NCBI RefSeq assembly: GCF_900198625.1
Contig: NZ_FZPK01000034.1
Coordinates: forward strand, 1 to 32,365
Origin: Helicobacter rappini
GTDB taxonomy: Bacteria > Campylobacterota > Campylobacteria > Campylobacterales > Helicobacteraceae
Length of the DNA stretch: 32,365 nt
Direction of reading: 5' to 3'
How positions within the stretch are numbered: position 1 is the stretch's first letter; each line of letters opens with the position of its first letter. A program made the position numbers and the translations under genes. Under the pieces are notes generated by a model. That model was not told where the DNA came from. It saw only the letters and a program-made list of their open reading frames with translations, and searched no databases. Shown here piece by piece: positions 6,929 to 15,062 of the stretch.

Positions 6929-7579
6929 CTAATTAGACCCTTCTAATATGATTTTTATATTGACATATTCGCCTAAAAGCTCTTTTGGGGTGGTTGTAGC
7001 GATATTAAAGTCAAAGCGATTAATCTTGCCATGTAATTCTACGCCGATGACATTATCACCATAGCTGACATAGCAGCCGCAATCTGTGCTAGAATCATTT
7101 GTCTTTAAATGCGGATTTTGCAATGGCATATCGGTTGTTTGCAATGTGAAAGGATTAGTATTTGTGCTTTTTTCTTTTAAGGATAGGCTTGGATTGCGTA
7201 TTGGTCCTGTGATTTTTACCTTAAAGGCTACTTCTTTTGTAATATTGTTTATTGTGAGTTTTGTGCGTAAAATGTTATTTTTATATGAGATAGATTGTAA
7301 AAAGGCTTTTTTGGTGTGAAAAAAATCTGTTGAAAGCAGCTCTTCATCTCGTGCGGCATTATAGGTATTAATACTTTTGATTTCAACTTGCCCTTGCAGA
7401 TTCTTAATCGCATTATTTTCAATATCAAGTGTGCCAGAAAACTCTTGAAAATGCCCTATGGTATCAGCGACACTTAAATGCTTTACACTAAAACTCACAC
7501 TTGAATGCGTCTCATCGATAACATATTCCTTTGCTTGAAGAATCACACAAAAAAGCATGAAAGTAAAAAGTTTTTTCAT
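6929..7579 (-). CDS. YceI family periplasmic protein
   Basis: YceI proteins are secreted beta-barrel lipocalin-like proteins that bind polyprenyl-type lipids; the H. pylori member is HP1286. The protein has a signal peptide (MKKLFTFMLFCVILQA, cut near residue 16) followed by the family opening YVIDETHSSVSFSVKHLSV. It contains GTLDIE, the DEELLSTDFF segment and HGKINRFDFN near the end. At 216 residues it is somewhat longer than usual because of an insertion around residues 135-165 that also carries a CxC pair (DCGCYV). AAAGG precedes the start, and an extended -10 lies at 7614-7622. Ligand unknown. Confidence 0.9.
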   Translation of the reverse strand: MKKLFTFMLFCVILQAKEYVIDETHSSVSFSVKHLSVADTIGHFQEFSGTLDIENNAIKNLQGQVEIKSINTYNAARDEELLSTDFFHTKKAFLQSISYKNNILRTKLTINNITKEVAFKVKITGPIRNPSLSLKEKSTNTNPFTLQTTDMPLQNPHLKTNDSSTDCGCYVSYGDNVIGVELHGKINRFDFNIATTTPKELLGEYVNIKIILEGSN

Positions 7580-7613
7580 ATTTAACCTTTATTTTATTTA
7601 CTTAAAGCCTAAG

Positions 7614-7622
7614 ATTCTAACA
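7614..7622 (-). promoter_or_regulatory. Extended -10 promoter of yceI
   Basis: Minus strand TGTTAGAAT, about 35 bp before the start codon. Confidence 0.45.
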
Positions 7623-7682
7623 TATCTAAGCATAAAAAGGGTTAATTCACTCTTTTAAGCTGATAGACTAAAAATAGGATAA

Positions 7683-8492
7683 TCATCGTAAAAAATAACT
7701 AATTGAAGCAAATCCAGCTACACCGCATGACTTAATCTCATGCACTCTTAAATCACTATTTATACCACCTAATGCAAATGCCCTCTCTTTTACATGCAAA
7801 GGCAAATTTTGTAGATATGGCAAACCTAAAGCCTTATTGCCCTTATCATAGAATATAGGGCTGATTGTAGCGTAGTTAGCCCCAAGTGATAGGACTTTGG
7901 ATAAATCTTTTAAATTATGTGTGCTTACAAAAATAGGATAGAATCTTTTATCTAGCCTATTTTCTTGCATTAAGTTTTCATAAGTATTTAAGGCTTGATT
8001 GAGTGGAGTTAGAAAGTATGAAAAAGATTCTATATCACATAATAGCTTTAAACTTTTTGCGATACTTGTATGAGAAAGCGTGCTATAAAGAATCTTTAAT
8101 TTTTCATGCAAACTCATGTTATCTTGCAGAGAATATATTAAAGCATGGCTTTGCTTTAAATCTTTACAGATATTATCACGCAAAAGAGATATATCAGATT
8201 CCTTAAAATGTATGCCTAAGTTAAAGCCATGTAGCCATAAAAGGACGAGTGTCTCAAGTTTATAGATAGAGAGATTTAGTAATAAAGCTATGTTATGAGT
8301 TTGACAGAATCTATATGTTTCAAATAGTTTATGATACTCATTCGCAGATAAAATATCACTATTATCATAGCGAAATGCGATAAAATCTAGCGTCATGCCC
8401 TTAGATTCTAACATAGCATAAGCATATTGTAGCTTTGTATATAATGTATCATCAGCATAATATGCTGGGGATAAAATGAGATAGGATAACAT
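7683..8492 (-). CDS. Thiamine-phosphate synthase/TenI-like protein
   Basis: The 269-residue product has the features of the thiamine monophosphate synthase/TenI fold (TIM barrel). The N-terminal strand LILSP leads on to a mid-protein phosphate-loop-like segment GANYATISPIFYDKG. The C-terminal ALGGI plus GVAGFASISYF is typical of the last two strands. It is longer than ThiE (about 210 residues), with a helical middle portion (about 100-170) that I cannot align. The usual pyrophosphate-binding residues are not clear, so it may be TenI-like or have a different substrate. A TTG one codon upstream is possible, but the ATG at 8492 overlaps the azlD stop (TGATG), indicating translational coupling. 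Last gene of the fliR-azlD operon. Confidence 0.65.
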   Translation of the reverse strand: MLSYLILSPAYYADDTLYTKLQYAYAMLESKGMTLDFIAFRYDNSDILSANEYHKLFETYRFCQTHNIALLLNLSIYKLETLVLLWLHGFNLGIHFKESDISLLRDNICKDLKQSHALIYSLQDNMSLHEKLKILYSTLSHTSIAKSLKLLCDIESFSYFLTPLNQALNTYENLMQENRLDKRFYPIFVSTHNLKDLSKVLSLGANYATISPIFYDKGNKALGLPYLQNLPLHVKERAFALGGINSDLRVHEIKSCGVAGFASISYFLR

Positions 8493-8824
8493 CAAGAAGC
8501 CATTAAACTAGATATTAAATCATAATTACGCAAAATAAGATAAAAGAGTGTGCCACAAAAAATACTCACTAAAATATTCTTAAACATAACATGTAAAAAT
8601 AGCACAAAAATAATGCCAATAAGCCCATAGACCCCATTATCAATATTATCTAAGCCCAACATATCCTTACATGAATACACAAATATCATAGCAATAAGAC
8701 TAGGGGGTAAAAGAATGCCTAAATCTGTGATAACTTTTGGGGCTTTATTGCGAAAAATAAAGAATGGCAAGAATCTCGTTAATGCCGTAAGCAAGGCTAT
8801 AAAAAGTATCATAATATATAGCAT
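8492..8824 (-). CDS. azlD: AzlD family branched-chain amino acid export subunit
   Basis: AzlD is the small partner of AzlC; together they form a LIV-E-type exporter of branched-chain amino acids in the inner membrane. The 110-residue product has about four hydrophobic helices and the family patterns LLTALTRFLPFFIFR and LPPSLIAMIFVY. AAAGGGG lies four bases before the ATG at 8824, and the gene starts 9 bp after fliR. The large subunit AzlC, normally adjacent, is not next to it: the neighbours are fliR and the thiamine-phosphate-synthase-like gene. Either azlC is elsewhere or this protein acts alone. Confidence 0.85.
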   Translation of the reverse strand: MLYIMILFIALLTALTRFLPFFIFRNKAPKVITDLGILLPPSLIAMIFVYSCKDMLGLDNIDNGVYGLIGIIFVLFLHVMFKNILVSIFCGTLFYLILRNYDLISSLMAS

Positions 8825-8833
8825 ATTACCCCT

Positions 8834-9610
8834 TTAATCTTGACTTAGAATCTTCCATAATACTTTCATGCCCTCACTTAAATCATATCTAAAATGCTGC
8901 ATAATACTAGGCACAATAATGGCTAAAATCACTAAAGCCACGCCAATTTTCACAGGGAAACCAATCACAAGCAGGTTAAATTGCGGGTGAGTTTTCATAA
9001 TCATGCCAAAAATAATATCAGTCAAAAGCAACACAGCAATAATAGGAAACGCCATAGAAAAGCCGATTAGAATCATATTTGCAAATGACTTTGTAAAATA
9101 TGCGACAATATTATCACTTAGCATAAAACCACCAAGTGGCGTATCATTCAGCGTTCGCGCGATAATATCAAGCAAAAGATAGTGAAAATTAAAATGCAAT
9201 GCCATAAGAATTGATAAAAACACCACAACTTGAGAGACTATAGGCTTTGTAGTCCCACTCATAGGATCATACGCACTAGCCATAGTCAAACCCATAGAAA
9301 AACTTGCCAAATCCCCGGCAAATACGATAGATGAAAAGATGATTTGCAACACAAGTCCACAAGTAAAACCTAAAAGAATTTCAAACAAGCCACCAATCAT
9401 AAACGCCGTTAGACTAGGATAAGAAATAATATGTGTTACCATCGGCATAAACACAACTGCAAGCACAAAGGCAAGAGCCGCCCTAACACTTACAGGCAAG
9501 ATTTGATTATCAAAAAAAGGGAAAAATGCAAGAATACCGCCAAAACGCAACAATAGCATTAAAAATGCCATAACATTTGCATTTGTAATATAGGGGAGAA
9601 AATCAAGCAT
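8834..9610 (-). CDS. fliR: Flagellar type III export apparatus protein FliR
   Basis: FliR is an integral membrane part of the flagellar export gate, together with FliP and FliQ. The 258-residue length and hydrophobic profile fit the family. Recognisable segments are RFGGILAFFPFFDNQILPVS near the N-terminus, the GEI-like patch LFEILLGFTCGLVLQ, and SMGLTMASAYDPMSGT. The central DIIFGMIMKTHPQFNLLVIG block is typical of FliR. AAGG precedes the start, and an extended -10 lies at 9691-9699. It heads an operon with azlD and the ThiE/TenI-like gene; no other flagellar gene is in the window. Confidence 0.93.
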   Translation of the reverse strand: MLDFLPYITNANVMAFLMLLLRFGGILAFFPFFDNQILPVSVRAALAFVLAVVFMPMVTHIISYPSLTAFMIGGLFEILLGFTCGLVLQIIFSSIVFAGDLASFSMGLTMASAYDPMSGTTKPIVSQVVVFLSILMALHFNFHYLLLDIIARTLNDTPLGGFMLSDNIVAYFTKSFANMILIGFSMAFPIIAVLLLTDIIFGMIMKTHPQFNLLVIGFPVKIGVALVILAIIVPSIMQHFRYDLSEGMKVLWKILSQD

Positions 9611-9663
9611 AAATAACCTTACTTTTGATACAAAACTCGAAATACAAATAATCTTAATTTTAA

Positions 9664-9683
9664 TGAATCTTAGTGAATCTTAG
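9664..9683. repeat. Two tandem copies of a 10-bp sequence
   Basis: TGAATCTTAG is repeated directly twice in the leader between the fliR -10 box and its start codon. It is a small duplication with no known role. Confidence 0.6.
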
Positions 9684-9690
9684 GAATAAA

Positions 9691-9699
9691 ATTATAGCA
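9691..9699 (-). promoter_or_regulatory. Extended -10 promoter of the fliR operon
   Basis: Minus strand TGCTATAAT, a full extended -10 match about 80 bp before fliR. It implies a sigma-70-type, not a sigma-28 or sigma-54, promoter. Confidence 0.55.
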
Positions 9700-9801
9700 T
9701 GAGATTATTGAGATTCTAAAGTGTTTTGAAGTTTGGGTGAAATGTGAAATAATATTATAATAATAATTCCTATATAATTTAAAATAAAATAATACAATTG
9801 A

Positions 9802-9823
9802 TTATTAATTTATAAATTATTAT
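9802..9823. promoter_or_regulatory. AT-rich palindrome upstream of the TonB receptor (possible Fur site)
   Basis: A perfect TAATTTATAAATTA core with flanking ATTA repeats lies directly upstream of the -10 box of the receptor gene. It resembles the AT-rich inverted repeats bound by Helicobacter Fur, and Fur control of such receptors is common, but the match to a consensus is loose. Confidence 0.35.
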
Positions 9824-9831
9824 GATACAAT
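9823..9831 (+). promoter_or_regulatory. Extended -10 promoter of the TonB receptor gene
   Basis: TGATACAAT fits TGnTATAAT with one change, 28 bp before the ATG; AAGGAT serves as the ribosome binding site. Confidence 0.45.
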
Positions 9832-9859
9832 ATGGTATTTTTAAACACAAGGATATTTA

Positions 9860-12088
9860 ATGCTAACAAAATCTATGCAAAATCGTGTTATTTCAAGGCG
9901 TATTTCACACTATTCTCTACTCTCTTTGGTGTTATCTGGCTTTATGCTCGCAGATACACAAGACGACAAAATACAATCAACCACAAACACAGAAGCAAAA
10001 AACTATAAACTACAACAAGTCGTAACGACTGCGCGTGGCACAGAACAACTACTAAAAGATGCTCCCGCTTCTATCACCGTGATTAGCAGAGAAGAGTTAG
10101 AGAATAAGCCTCATAGGGATTTAGCAGAAGCTATTGCTGATATTCCGGGCATTGATGTCAATACAGAGTTAGGAAAAACAGGTGGATTAAAAATATCTAT
10201 CCGCGGTATGCCAGCAAACTATACTTTGATTCTAATCGATGGCAAACGCACAAGTGTCGCAGGGGATATTAATACGACAAATGCGGGTTGGAGTCAGGCT
10301 GATACGAGCTTTATGCCACCTTTGAGTGCGATTGAGAGGATTGAGGTTATCCGTGGTCCTATGAGCACACTTTATGGGAGTGATGCGATTGGCGGTGTGA
10401 TTAATATCATTACAAAAAAGAGTTTTGATAAATACGCTGTGAATATCGGGCTAGAAACAACGCAAAATGAAGACAGACAATATGGCTCTGGCTACATGCT
10501 AAATCTCTTTGGTGTAGCACCTATTATTAAGGATAAGCTTGGGCTACAGCTAAGGGCGCGTTACTACTTTAGAGAACCCTCCGATGTGAAATATCAATAT
10601 ACAATTACACAAAATAAGCCGAATAATAGCAGCGGCTCACCAACATTCCCAAATATAGGCGATGTGATAACCGATAGCGCAGGCTTTATCGGTAATCCCA
10701 CTATGGCACATATCTATGATATTGGTGGCAGACTTTTATGGAATCTAGATTCTAATAATCATATTTATTTTGATACAAGCTATGCGAGTCAATGGTATGA
10801 TAATAGCAAAGAGCAGTTAGGGCAACACACAAGCACAGCAAATGCCTATATTGTAAGTAGAAACAACAATATCATCGCACATAAAGGCAACTATGGCACA
10901 TGGAGTATAGAAAACTCATTGCAGTTTAATCAAAGCAATAACGATGGACGCATGACAAATACAAAGCCCAATAACCCACGACAAATAGCTGGTAAAGATG
11001 TGATTCTAGAATCAAAGGGCTTTATTGACCTGCCTTATGACAACTACCTAAGCGTTGGGGCTCAATACTGGTTTTCATGGATGCAGGATATGGTAGCAAA
11101 GCCTAGTCAGTTTTCACAACACACTTTCGCCCTTTTCGCAGAAAATGAATGGGAAGCCTTTGATGGATTTCGCTTTACTTTAGGGCTAAGGGAAGATTAT
11201 AATTCACGCTTTGGCTTTAACACTTCGCCAAAGGCATATTTGGTTTATGAAGCTATCCCTGATTGGCTAACGCTCAAAGGTGGCGTAAGTATGGGGTATA
11301 AAGCCCCCTATCTTAATCAGCTTATAGATGGACAATATGGCTTTGGATCGCAAGGCAGACTTGCATTTTTAGGGAATCCAAACCTAAAACCTGAAACAAG
11401 TCTAAGCTTTGAGATGACCGCTCTTACAGATAATGACTATTTTGAATCTGGAATCACCTATTTTTATAGTCTCTTTTGGGATAAGATTAGCTCGGAGACT
11501 TTAGCTACTTCGAGTAAGCCTGACATATGTGGCGGCGAGTTTCAACGCGGTTGTTCTCGTGCGATAAATGTTGATAAATCCTATATACAAGGTGTAGAAC
11601 TCTATGCGGGGATAAAGCCACTTTATGGAGTAAATTTTGATATAAGCTATACTTTTACAAGCAGCGAGCAACTAACAGGCAATCTCAAAGGTGCACCACT
11701 CACAGACACGCTAGACCATAGATTTAACGCAAAGCTTGGCTATACATGGGAAGATTTACATGTATATTTACGGAGTGAAGTGCAAGGTAATCGCTTTAGA
11801 GGTTTGAGACCGGGCACAGATGCAGCACAACAGCAAGTGCTAGGGGCATATTATAAACCTTTTATGCTTTTACATTTAGGGGCTACTTATAGAATTAATG
11901 AGAAATTTAAAGTAAATTTTGCTATCTATAACCTTTTAGACAAAAACTTCGCAGATTATAGACAATATGGTTGGGAACAAAGCGGCAGCAATGGCAGCAG
12001 TTATACCGGCAATGCATTGGTTGGCAATCTGTATAACTACATTGCCGAAGGCAGAAGATATTGGTTTAGTGTGAATATGGATTTTTAG
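9860..12088 (+). CDS. TonB-dependent outer-membrane receptor (CirA/FepA type)
   Basis: This 742-residue outer-membrane transporter probably takes up an iron complex using TonB energy. A signal peptide ends near residue 31 (VLSGFMLA). The TonB-box-like QQVVTTARG (around 53-61) is followed by the plug domain with APASITVISREEL, SIRGMPANYTLILIDGKR and IEVIRGPMSTLYGSDAIGG. The 22-strand barrel ends in YWFSVNMDF with the expected terminal Phe. Overall pattern (NPNLKPETS, NLLDKNFADY) is closest to catecholate siderophore or colicin receptors, but the ligand cannot be deduced. AAGGAT precedes the start. No periplasmic or ABC uptake gene is adjacent. A Fur-like palindrome precedes it, in line with iron regulation. 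Confidence 0.92.
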   Translation: MLTKSMQNRVISRRISHYSLLSLVLSGFMLADTQDDKIQSTTNTEAKNYKLQQVVTTARGTEQLLKDAPASITVISREELENKPHRDLAEAIADIPGIDVNTELGKTGGLKISIRGMPANYTLILIDGKRTSVAGDINTTNAGWSQADTSFMPPLSAIERIEVIRGPMSTLYGSDAIGGVINIITKKSFDKYAVNIGLETTQNEDRQYGSGYMLNLFGVAPIIKDKLGLQLRARYYFREPSDVKYQYTITQNKPNNSSGSPTFPNIGDVITDSAGFIGNPTMAHIYDIGGRLLWNLDSNNHIYFDTSYASQWYDNSKEQLGQHTSTANAYIVSRNNNIIAHKGNYGTWSIENSLQFNQSNNDGRMTNTKPNNPRQIAGKDVILESKGFIDLPYDNYLSVGAQYWFSWMQDMVAKPSQFSQHTFALFAENEWEAFDGFRFTLGLREDYNSRFGFNTSPKAYLVYEAIPDWLTLKGGVSMGYKAPYLNQLIDGQYGFGSQGRLAFLGNPNLKPETSLSFEMTALTDNDYFESGITYFYSLFWDKISSETLATSSKPDICGGEFQRGCSRAINVDKSYIQGVELYAGIKPLYGVNFDISYTFTSSEQLTGNLKGAPLTDTLDHRFNAKLGYTWEDLHVYLRSEVQGNRFRGLRPGTDAAQQQVLGAYYKPFMLLHLGATYRINEKFKVNFAIYNLLDKNFADYRQYGWEQSGSNGSSYTGNALVGNLYNYIAEGRRYWFSVNMDF

Positions 12089-12145
12089 ATTCTATTATGA
12101 TTGTAGCATGAGTTAAAATGATACCTACAATTATTGCAAGTGTTT

Positions 12146-12190
12146 AACCCTGTAGCTTAATGGTTAGCTTAGTAGCAGATAGCAATCTCA
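12146..12190 (+). pseudogene. tRNA-like fragment (5' half)
   Basis: The run CCTGTAGCTTAATGGTTAGC resembles the acceptor/D-arm half of a tRNA, with D stem AGCT/AGCT around TAATGGTT. A normal anticodon arm and a T arm (GGTTCGA) are missing downstream, so it is not functional. It may be a leftover from a past integration or recombination event, or chance. Confidence 0.3.
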
Positions 12191-12219
12191 CACAATAATA
12201 ATAAAGTCTAAAGGCAAAG

Positions 12220-14406
12220 TTAAAACTCATATCCAAAGTTTGCTTGCACACCAAAGATATGACTACTACTCATACCTGCCTTATAAAAAGCATTAAGACT
12301 TGTTTTCATATTGCTATTTATCTGCCAGTTTGCACCCATTTGCATGTTAAATGTATGAAGTGATGATAGTGTGTCAAAGGTGAGATTTTGCTGATTTAAT
12401 ATAACACTTGTGCTTTTTTGTGAATGATAGAGTATCGGTTCGTATGCTAAGTTTATAAAAAATGTGCTTACTTGATTGAGATTATATGCTAGATTTACAC
12501 CTAGAATCATGCTTGTAATATGATTTGTATAGCCATTACTTTGTATCTCTAGGGCTTTGTTGTTTTGATATGGGCTTTGTGTGATTATGCTTTGTCTAAG
12601 CCCTGCAACTGGGGCTATGGAGAAGCTTTGAAAAATAAATGGATAGCTTATATTTACATTTGCGTTGAGATTATACGCGTTAAAATCGCTATTAAAAGCT
12701 GTGCTTGTGCTAGAAAACTGCAATATATCTCTTGTCGCAAAAAAGCCAAATGTCCCATGCAAGCCTATATCGATATTGATTTTTTCTAATAAGATTCTAT
12801 CCATGAGAGAAAAACTTAACGCATGGCTTTGAAATGTGCCTTTATAAGTTTCAAAATGCTGATTCATCGAGCCATATCCATAGGCAAAATGTGTTGCAAG
12901 TAAATGGGAGTATAAACTTGTGTTGTAACTAGCCCTAATACCACTTATCACACCACCCATACTCTCACTCATAATACCGCCACCAAATGCCCCTATGCTA
13001 AAGTTTTGCGTGTGAGAAAAGCTTGTGTTATAAGTTTGCATAGAATCTAAAATCGCTAAAGGTGCATTAATAAATGAGTTTGCCACGCCATTTACAGAAT
13101 CTCTAGCAACATTTCTTAGAAGAGAGCTGCCACCATAAGTATAGATTCCATTTATCTGCTTATCAAGTGCGTTTATCATGCTTTTTTCATTATCTGTAAG
13201 CGTGTGCTGAAAATCTTGTATCTTTGCGGAATCTGCCTTGATTTCTAAAGCACCATTTACAACATTTGCACCGATAAATTCATTTGCCCCGCTTCTAAAA
13301 ATCACTTCAAAATTTGTATCGCCACTTATTTGTCCTGTAATAAGACTATGGCTGCCCATAGCCACACCGGCAGTATCAACGACTACTTTACCATTATTTG
13401 TAAGACTTCCCTCTAGTTGCCCCATTTGCCCTTTATATGCACCAAAGATTAATGTGCTATTTGCATCATTTGTCATGCCGCCATCGACTTTAATCTTTCC
13501 GCCATAGATTTGCACACTAGAATTTTGTGTCCTACTTCCCTCTACCCCTTGCTGATTTATAAGCTTTCCTGTAATGTGTATAGTGCCACCATAATTGATG
13601 AGATCCCCACCACCAGGGCTTGGCGCGTCATTCTGCCAAAAGCTACCAGCTATCGTGTCTGCTGTTGGCTTACCACCATTATTAAAATCTCCACTAACTT
13701 TTACATTGCCTTCAGTATTGCTAAAGCGTGAAGTTGCAAGATCTATGCCATTTGTGCTTTGTCCAACATTCCATACAACTCCATTTAGCTCTAATGTGCC
13801 ACTATTTTGTAGCACATTTTGTATTCTTATTGTGTTAGATTCCACTTTCAATTTCGCACCATCATGGATAGTAATATTAGAATCTACGATGAAAAAGTCC
13901 ATATTGGTTGCATTCAATAAAGCACCACTATGCAAAACCAAATCAGCATTGCGTGAAAATATAACTTTTGATGATGGACCAAACTCGCTTGCATTAATTT
14001 TTTTGCCTTTTTGCAGTGTAAGTTCTAAAGTCGCATTAGCCCCTAAGGTTAAACCTTTTTGTATTGATAGGGTATGAAAGTCATTTAAACTAAGTTTTGA
14101 GTTACTCCCTACACTAAGATTCCCAACATAGAAAATAGACAGAGTTTGCGTTGTGCCTTGTGGCATAGCAGCATTTATGGTAAGGCTTGAGGTGCCGTTA
14201 TTGGTAGAATAGGAAAAATCATAGGCATTTGGATTAAACGCGCTTGGCAAACCAGCATAGCAGTATTGATTCCCACATGTTGCAGTGAGATTATGGCTTA
14301 GATTCTCTCCATTTTGCAACACAATAGAGCTGGGTAAATGCCCTGTGTAGTCTGCGTGCAAAGCATGACAAGACAATAAGACTAATATAACAACTTCCTT
14401 TTTCAT
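12220..14406 (-). CDS. Autotransporter (type V secretion) with beta-helix passenger
   Basis: This is a 728-residue surface or secreted protein. A signal peptide (MKKEVVILVLLSCHALHA) precedes a mature part with an early cysteine pair (CGNQYC). Residues of roughly 60-400 are rich in short Asn/Gly/Ser repeats with alternating hydrophobics, such as NNGKVVVDTAG and NYGGTIHITGKL, as expected for a right-handed beta-helix. Residues from about 460 form a C-terminal barrel ending in GVQANFGYEF with terminal Phe. The style is like VacA/ImaA-type Helicobacter autotransporters, although the passenger is much shorter than VacA. The ribosome binding site is weak. A Fur-like inverted repeat (14441-14451) lies 35-45 bp upstream. 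Function of the passenger is unknown; adhesion or colonisation is a guess from family context. Confidence 0.85.
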   Translation of the reverse strand: MKKEVVILVLLSCHALHADYTGHLPSSIVLQNGENLSHNLTATCGNQYCYAGLPSAFNPNAYDFSYSTNNGTSSLTINAAMPQGTTQTLSIFYVGNLSVGSNSKLSLNDFHTLSIQKGLTLGANATLELTLQKGKKINASEFGPSSKVIFSRNADLVLHSGALLNATNMDFFIVDSNITIHDGAKLKVESNTIRIQNVLQNSGTLELNGVVWNVGQSTNGIDLATSRFSNTEGNVKVSGDFNNGGKPTADTIAGSFWQNDAPSPGGGDLINYGGTIHITGKLINQQGVEGSRTQNSSVQIYGGKIKVDGGMTNDANSTLIFGAYKGQMGQLEGSLTNNGKVVVDTAGVAMGSHSLITGQISGDTNFEVIFRSGANEFIGANVVNGALEIKADSAKIQDFQHTLTDNEKSMINALDKQINGIYTYGGSSLLRNVARDSVNGVANSFINAPLAILDSMQTYNTSFSHTQNFSIGAFGGGIMSESMGGVISGIRASYNTSLYSHLLATHFAYGYGSMNQHFETYKGTFQSHALSFSLMDRILLEKINIDIGLHGTFGFFATRDILQFSSTSTAFNSDFNAYNLNANVNISYPFIFQSFSIAPVAGLRQSIITQSPYQNNKALEIQSNGYTNHITSMILGVNLAYNLNQVSTFFINLAYEPILYHSQKSTSVILNQQNLTFDTLSSLHTFNMQMGANWQINSNMKTSLNAFYKAGMSSSHIFGVQANFGYEF

Positions 14407-14440
14407 GCGAGAGATTCTAATCTATAAGCATTTACAGATG

Positions 14441-14451
14441 ATTATGATAAT
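14441..14451. promoter_or_regulatory. Possible Fur-type inverted repeat upstream of the autotransporter
   Basis: ATTATGATAAT is a 5-1-5 inverted repeat with further matching flanks (GATG...AATAAG). It contains the GATAAT half-site of Fur boxes and lies just upstream of the autotransporter start. Modest evidence. Confidence 0.3.
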
Positions 14452-14797
14452 AAGATGTTTTTAAAAAAGTTTGCTAAAGATTACCAATAGAAACATTGTT
14501 TAAAACTTTGTGTATCTTATTTTCCTATACATTCATGTGTGAATAAAAATAGTATTGTTAAAGTTGCTGATTAAATATCGTTGTGTCTAGACTTGCTTTC
14601 TCTTTTGTATGTCTTGGATTGATATTCCGTATAAGCGATGCTTTTTTGGAGAGATTGTTTTTGTGCATCGCCACTGCAAAGCCCATGTCTCACATAACAA
14701 TTTTCGCAATTTACAAAATATCTAAAGACGCTTTTGAAGACTTGTTGTCTATGTTTTTTAGATTGCAGACCTGCTTTCGTGATGGTGATGTATCACG

Positions 14798-14809
14798 CCC
14801 CCCCCCCCC
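14798..14809. repeat. Homopolymeric C12 tract
   Basis: Twelve C directly follow a hairpin (CGTGAT at 14779-14784, ATCACG at 14792-14797, the last base abutting the tract). On the minus strand the tract begins with an ATG (14809-14811), so changes in length would switch the short frame downstream between about 5, 17 and 33 codons. No ribosome binding site is visible. Confidence 0.8.
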
Positions 14810-14973
14810 ATAATGATACTTTTTTGGACAGCCTATGTTTAACTTCAAAGAATTAACGCACATTTCAACCAAATTCTTATGCTCGTAGTTTAGATAATAT
14901 TTATTTCTCTGTTTTTTATAATTAAAACATCATGTTTACATTTTTTAGATTCCAATGCAATTTAGCACACTTT

Positions 14974-14979
14974 TATAAT
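14974..14979 (+). promoter_or_regulatory. Candidate -10 box of metK
   Basis: TATAAT in AT-rich DNA, about 85 bp before metK. A TACAAT about 20 bp later is an alternative. Confidence 0.35.
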
Positions 14980-15062
14980 AAAAAATCAAAATTACAATAT
15001 GTAGTTTAACTTTTTGTGTTAGCATTCTGCTTTACAAAAATTTCAAATTACAAGGTGAGTTT

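Larger units (their letters stand above)
14407..15062. other. 656-bp gene-free region with poly-C tract and decayed repeat
   Basis: It contains the autotransporter promoter region at the left and the metK promoter at the right. Between them, 14583-14813 has open frames on both strands that are broken elsewhere, a hairpin CGTGAT/ATCACG (14779-14797) and a 12-C tract. No convincing protein is recognised. It has the look of a degenerate dispersed repeat or a gene remnant. Confidence 0.5.

Noticed and set aside
13595-14077. 160-codon plus-strand open frame inside the autotransporter gene
   Set aside because: It is the antisense shadow of the repetitive passenger; no ribosome binding site, no family, and the opposite frame has a signal peptide and barrel.
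14583-14813. 76-codon plus-strand frame ending in the poly-C tract
   Set aside because: No ribosome binding site, GTG start, no recognisable family, and the opposite strand is similarly open; treated as decayed repeat DNA.
14980-15062. SAM riboswitch in the metK leader
   Set aside because: The leader is short and AT-rich with no paired elements resembling known SAM riboswitch cores.
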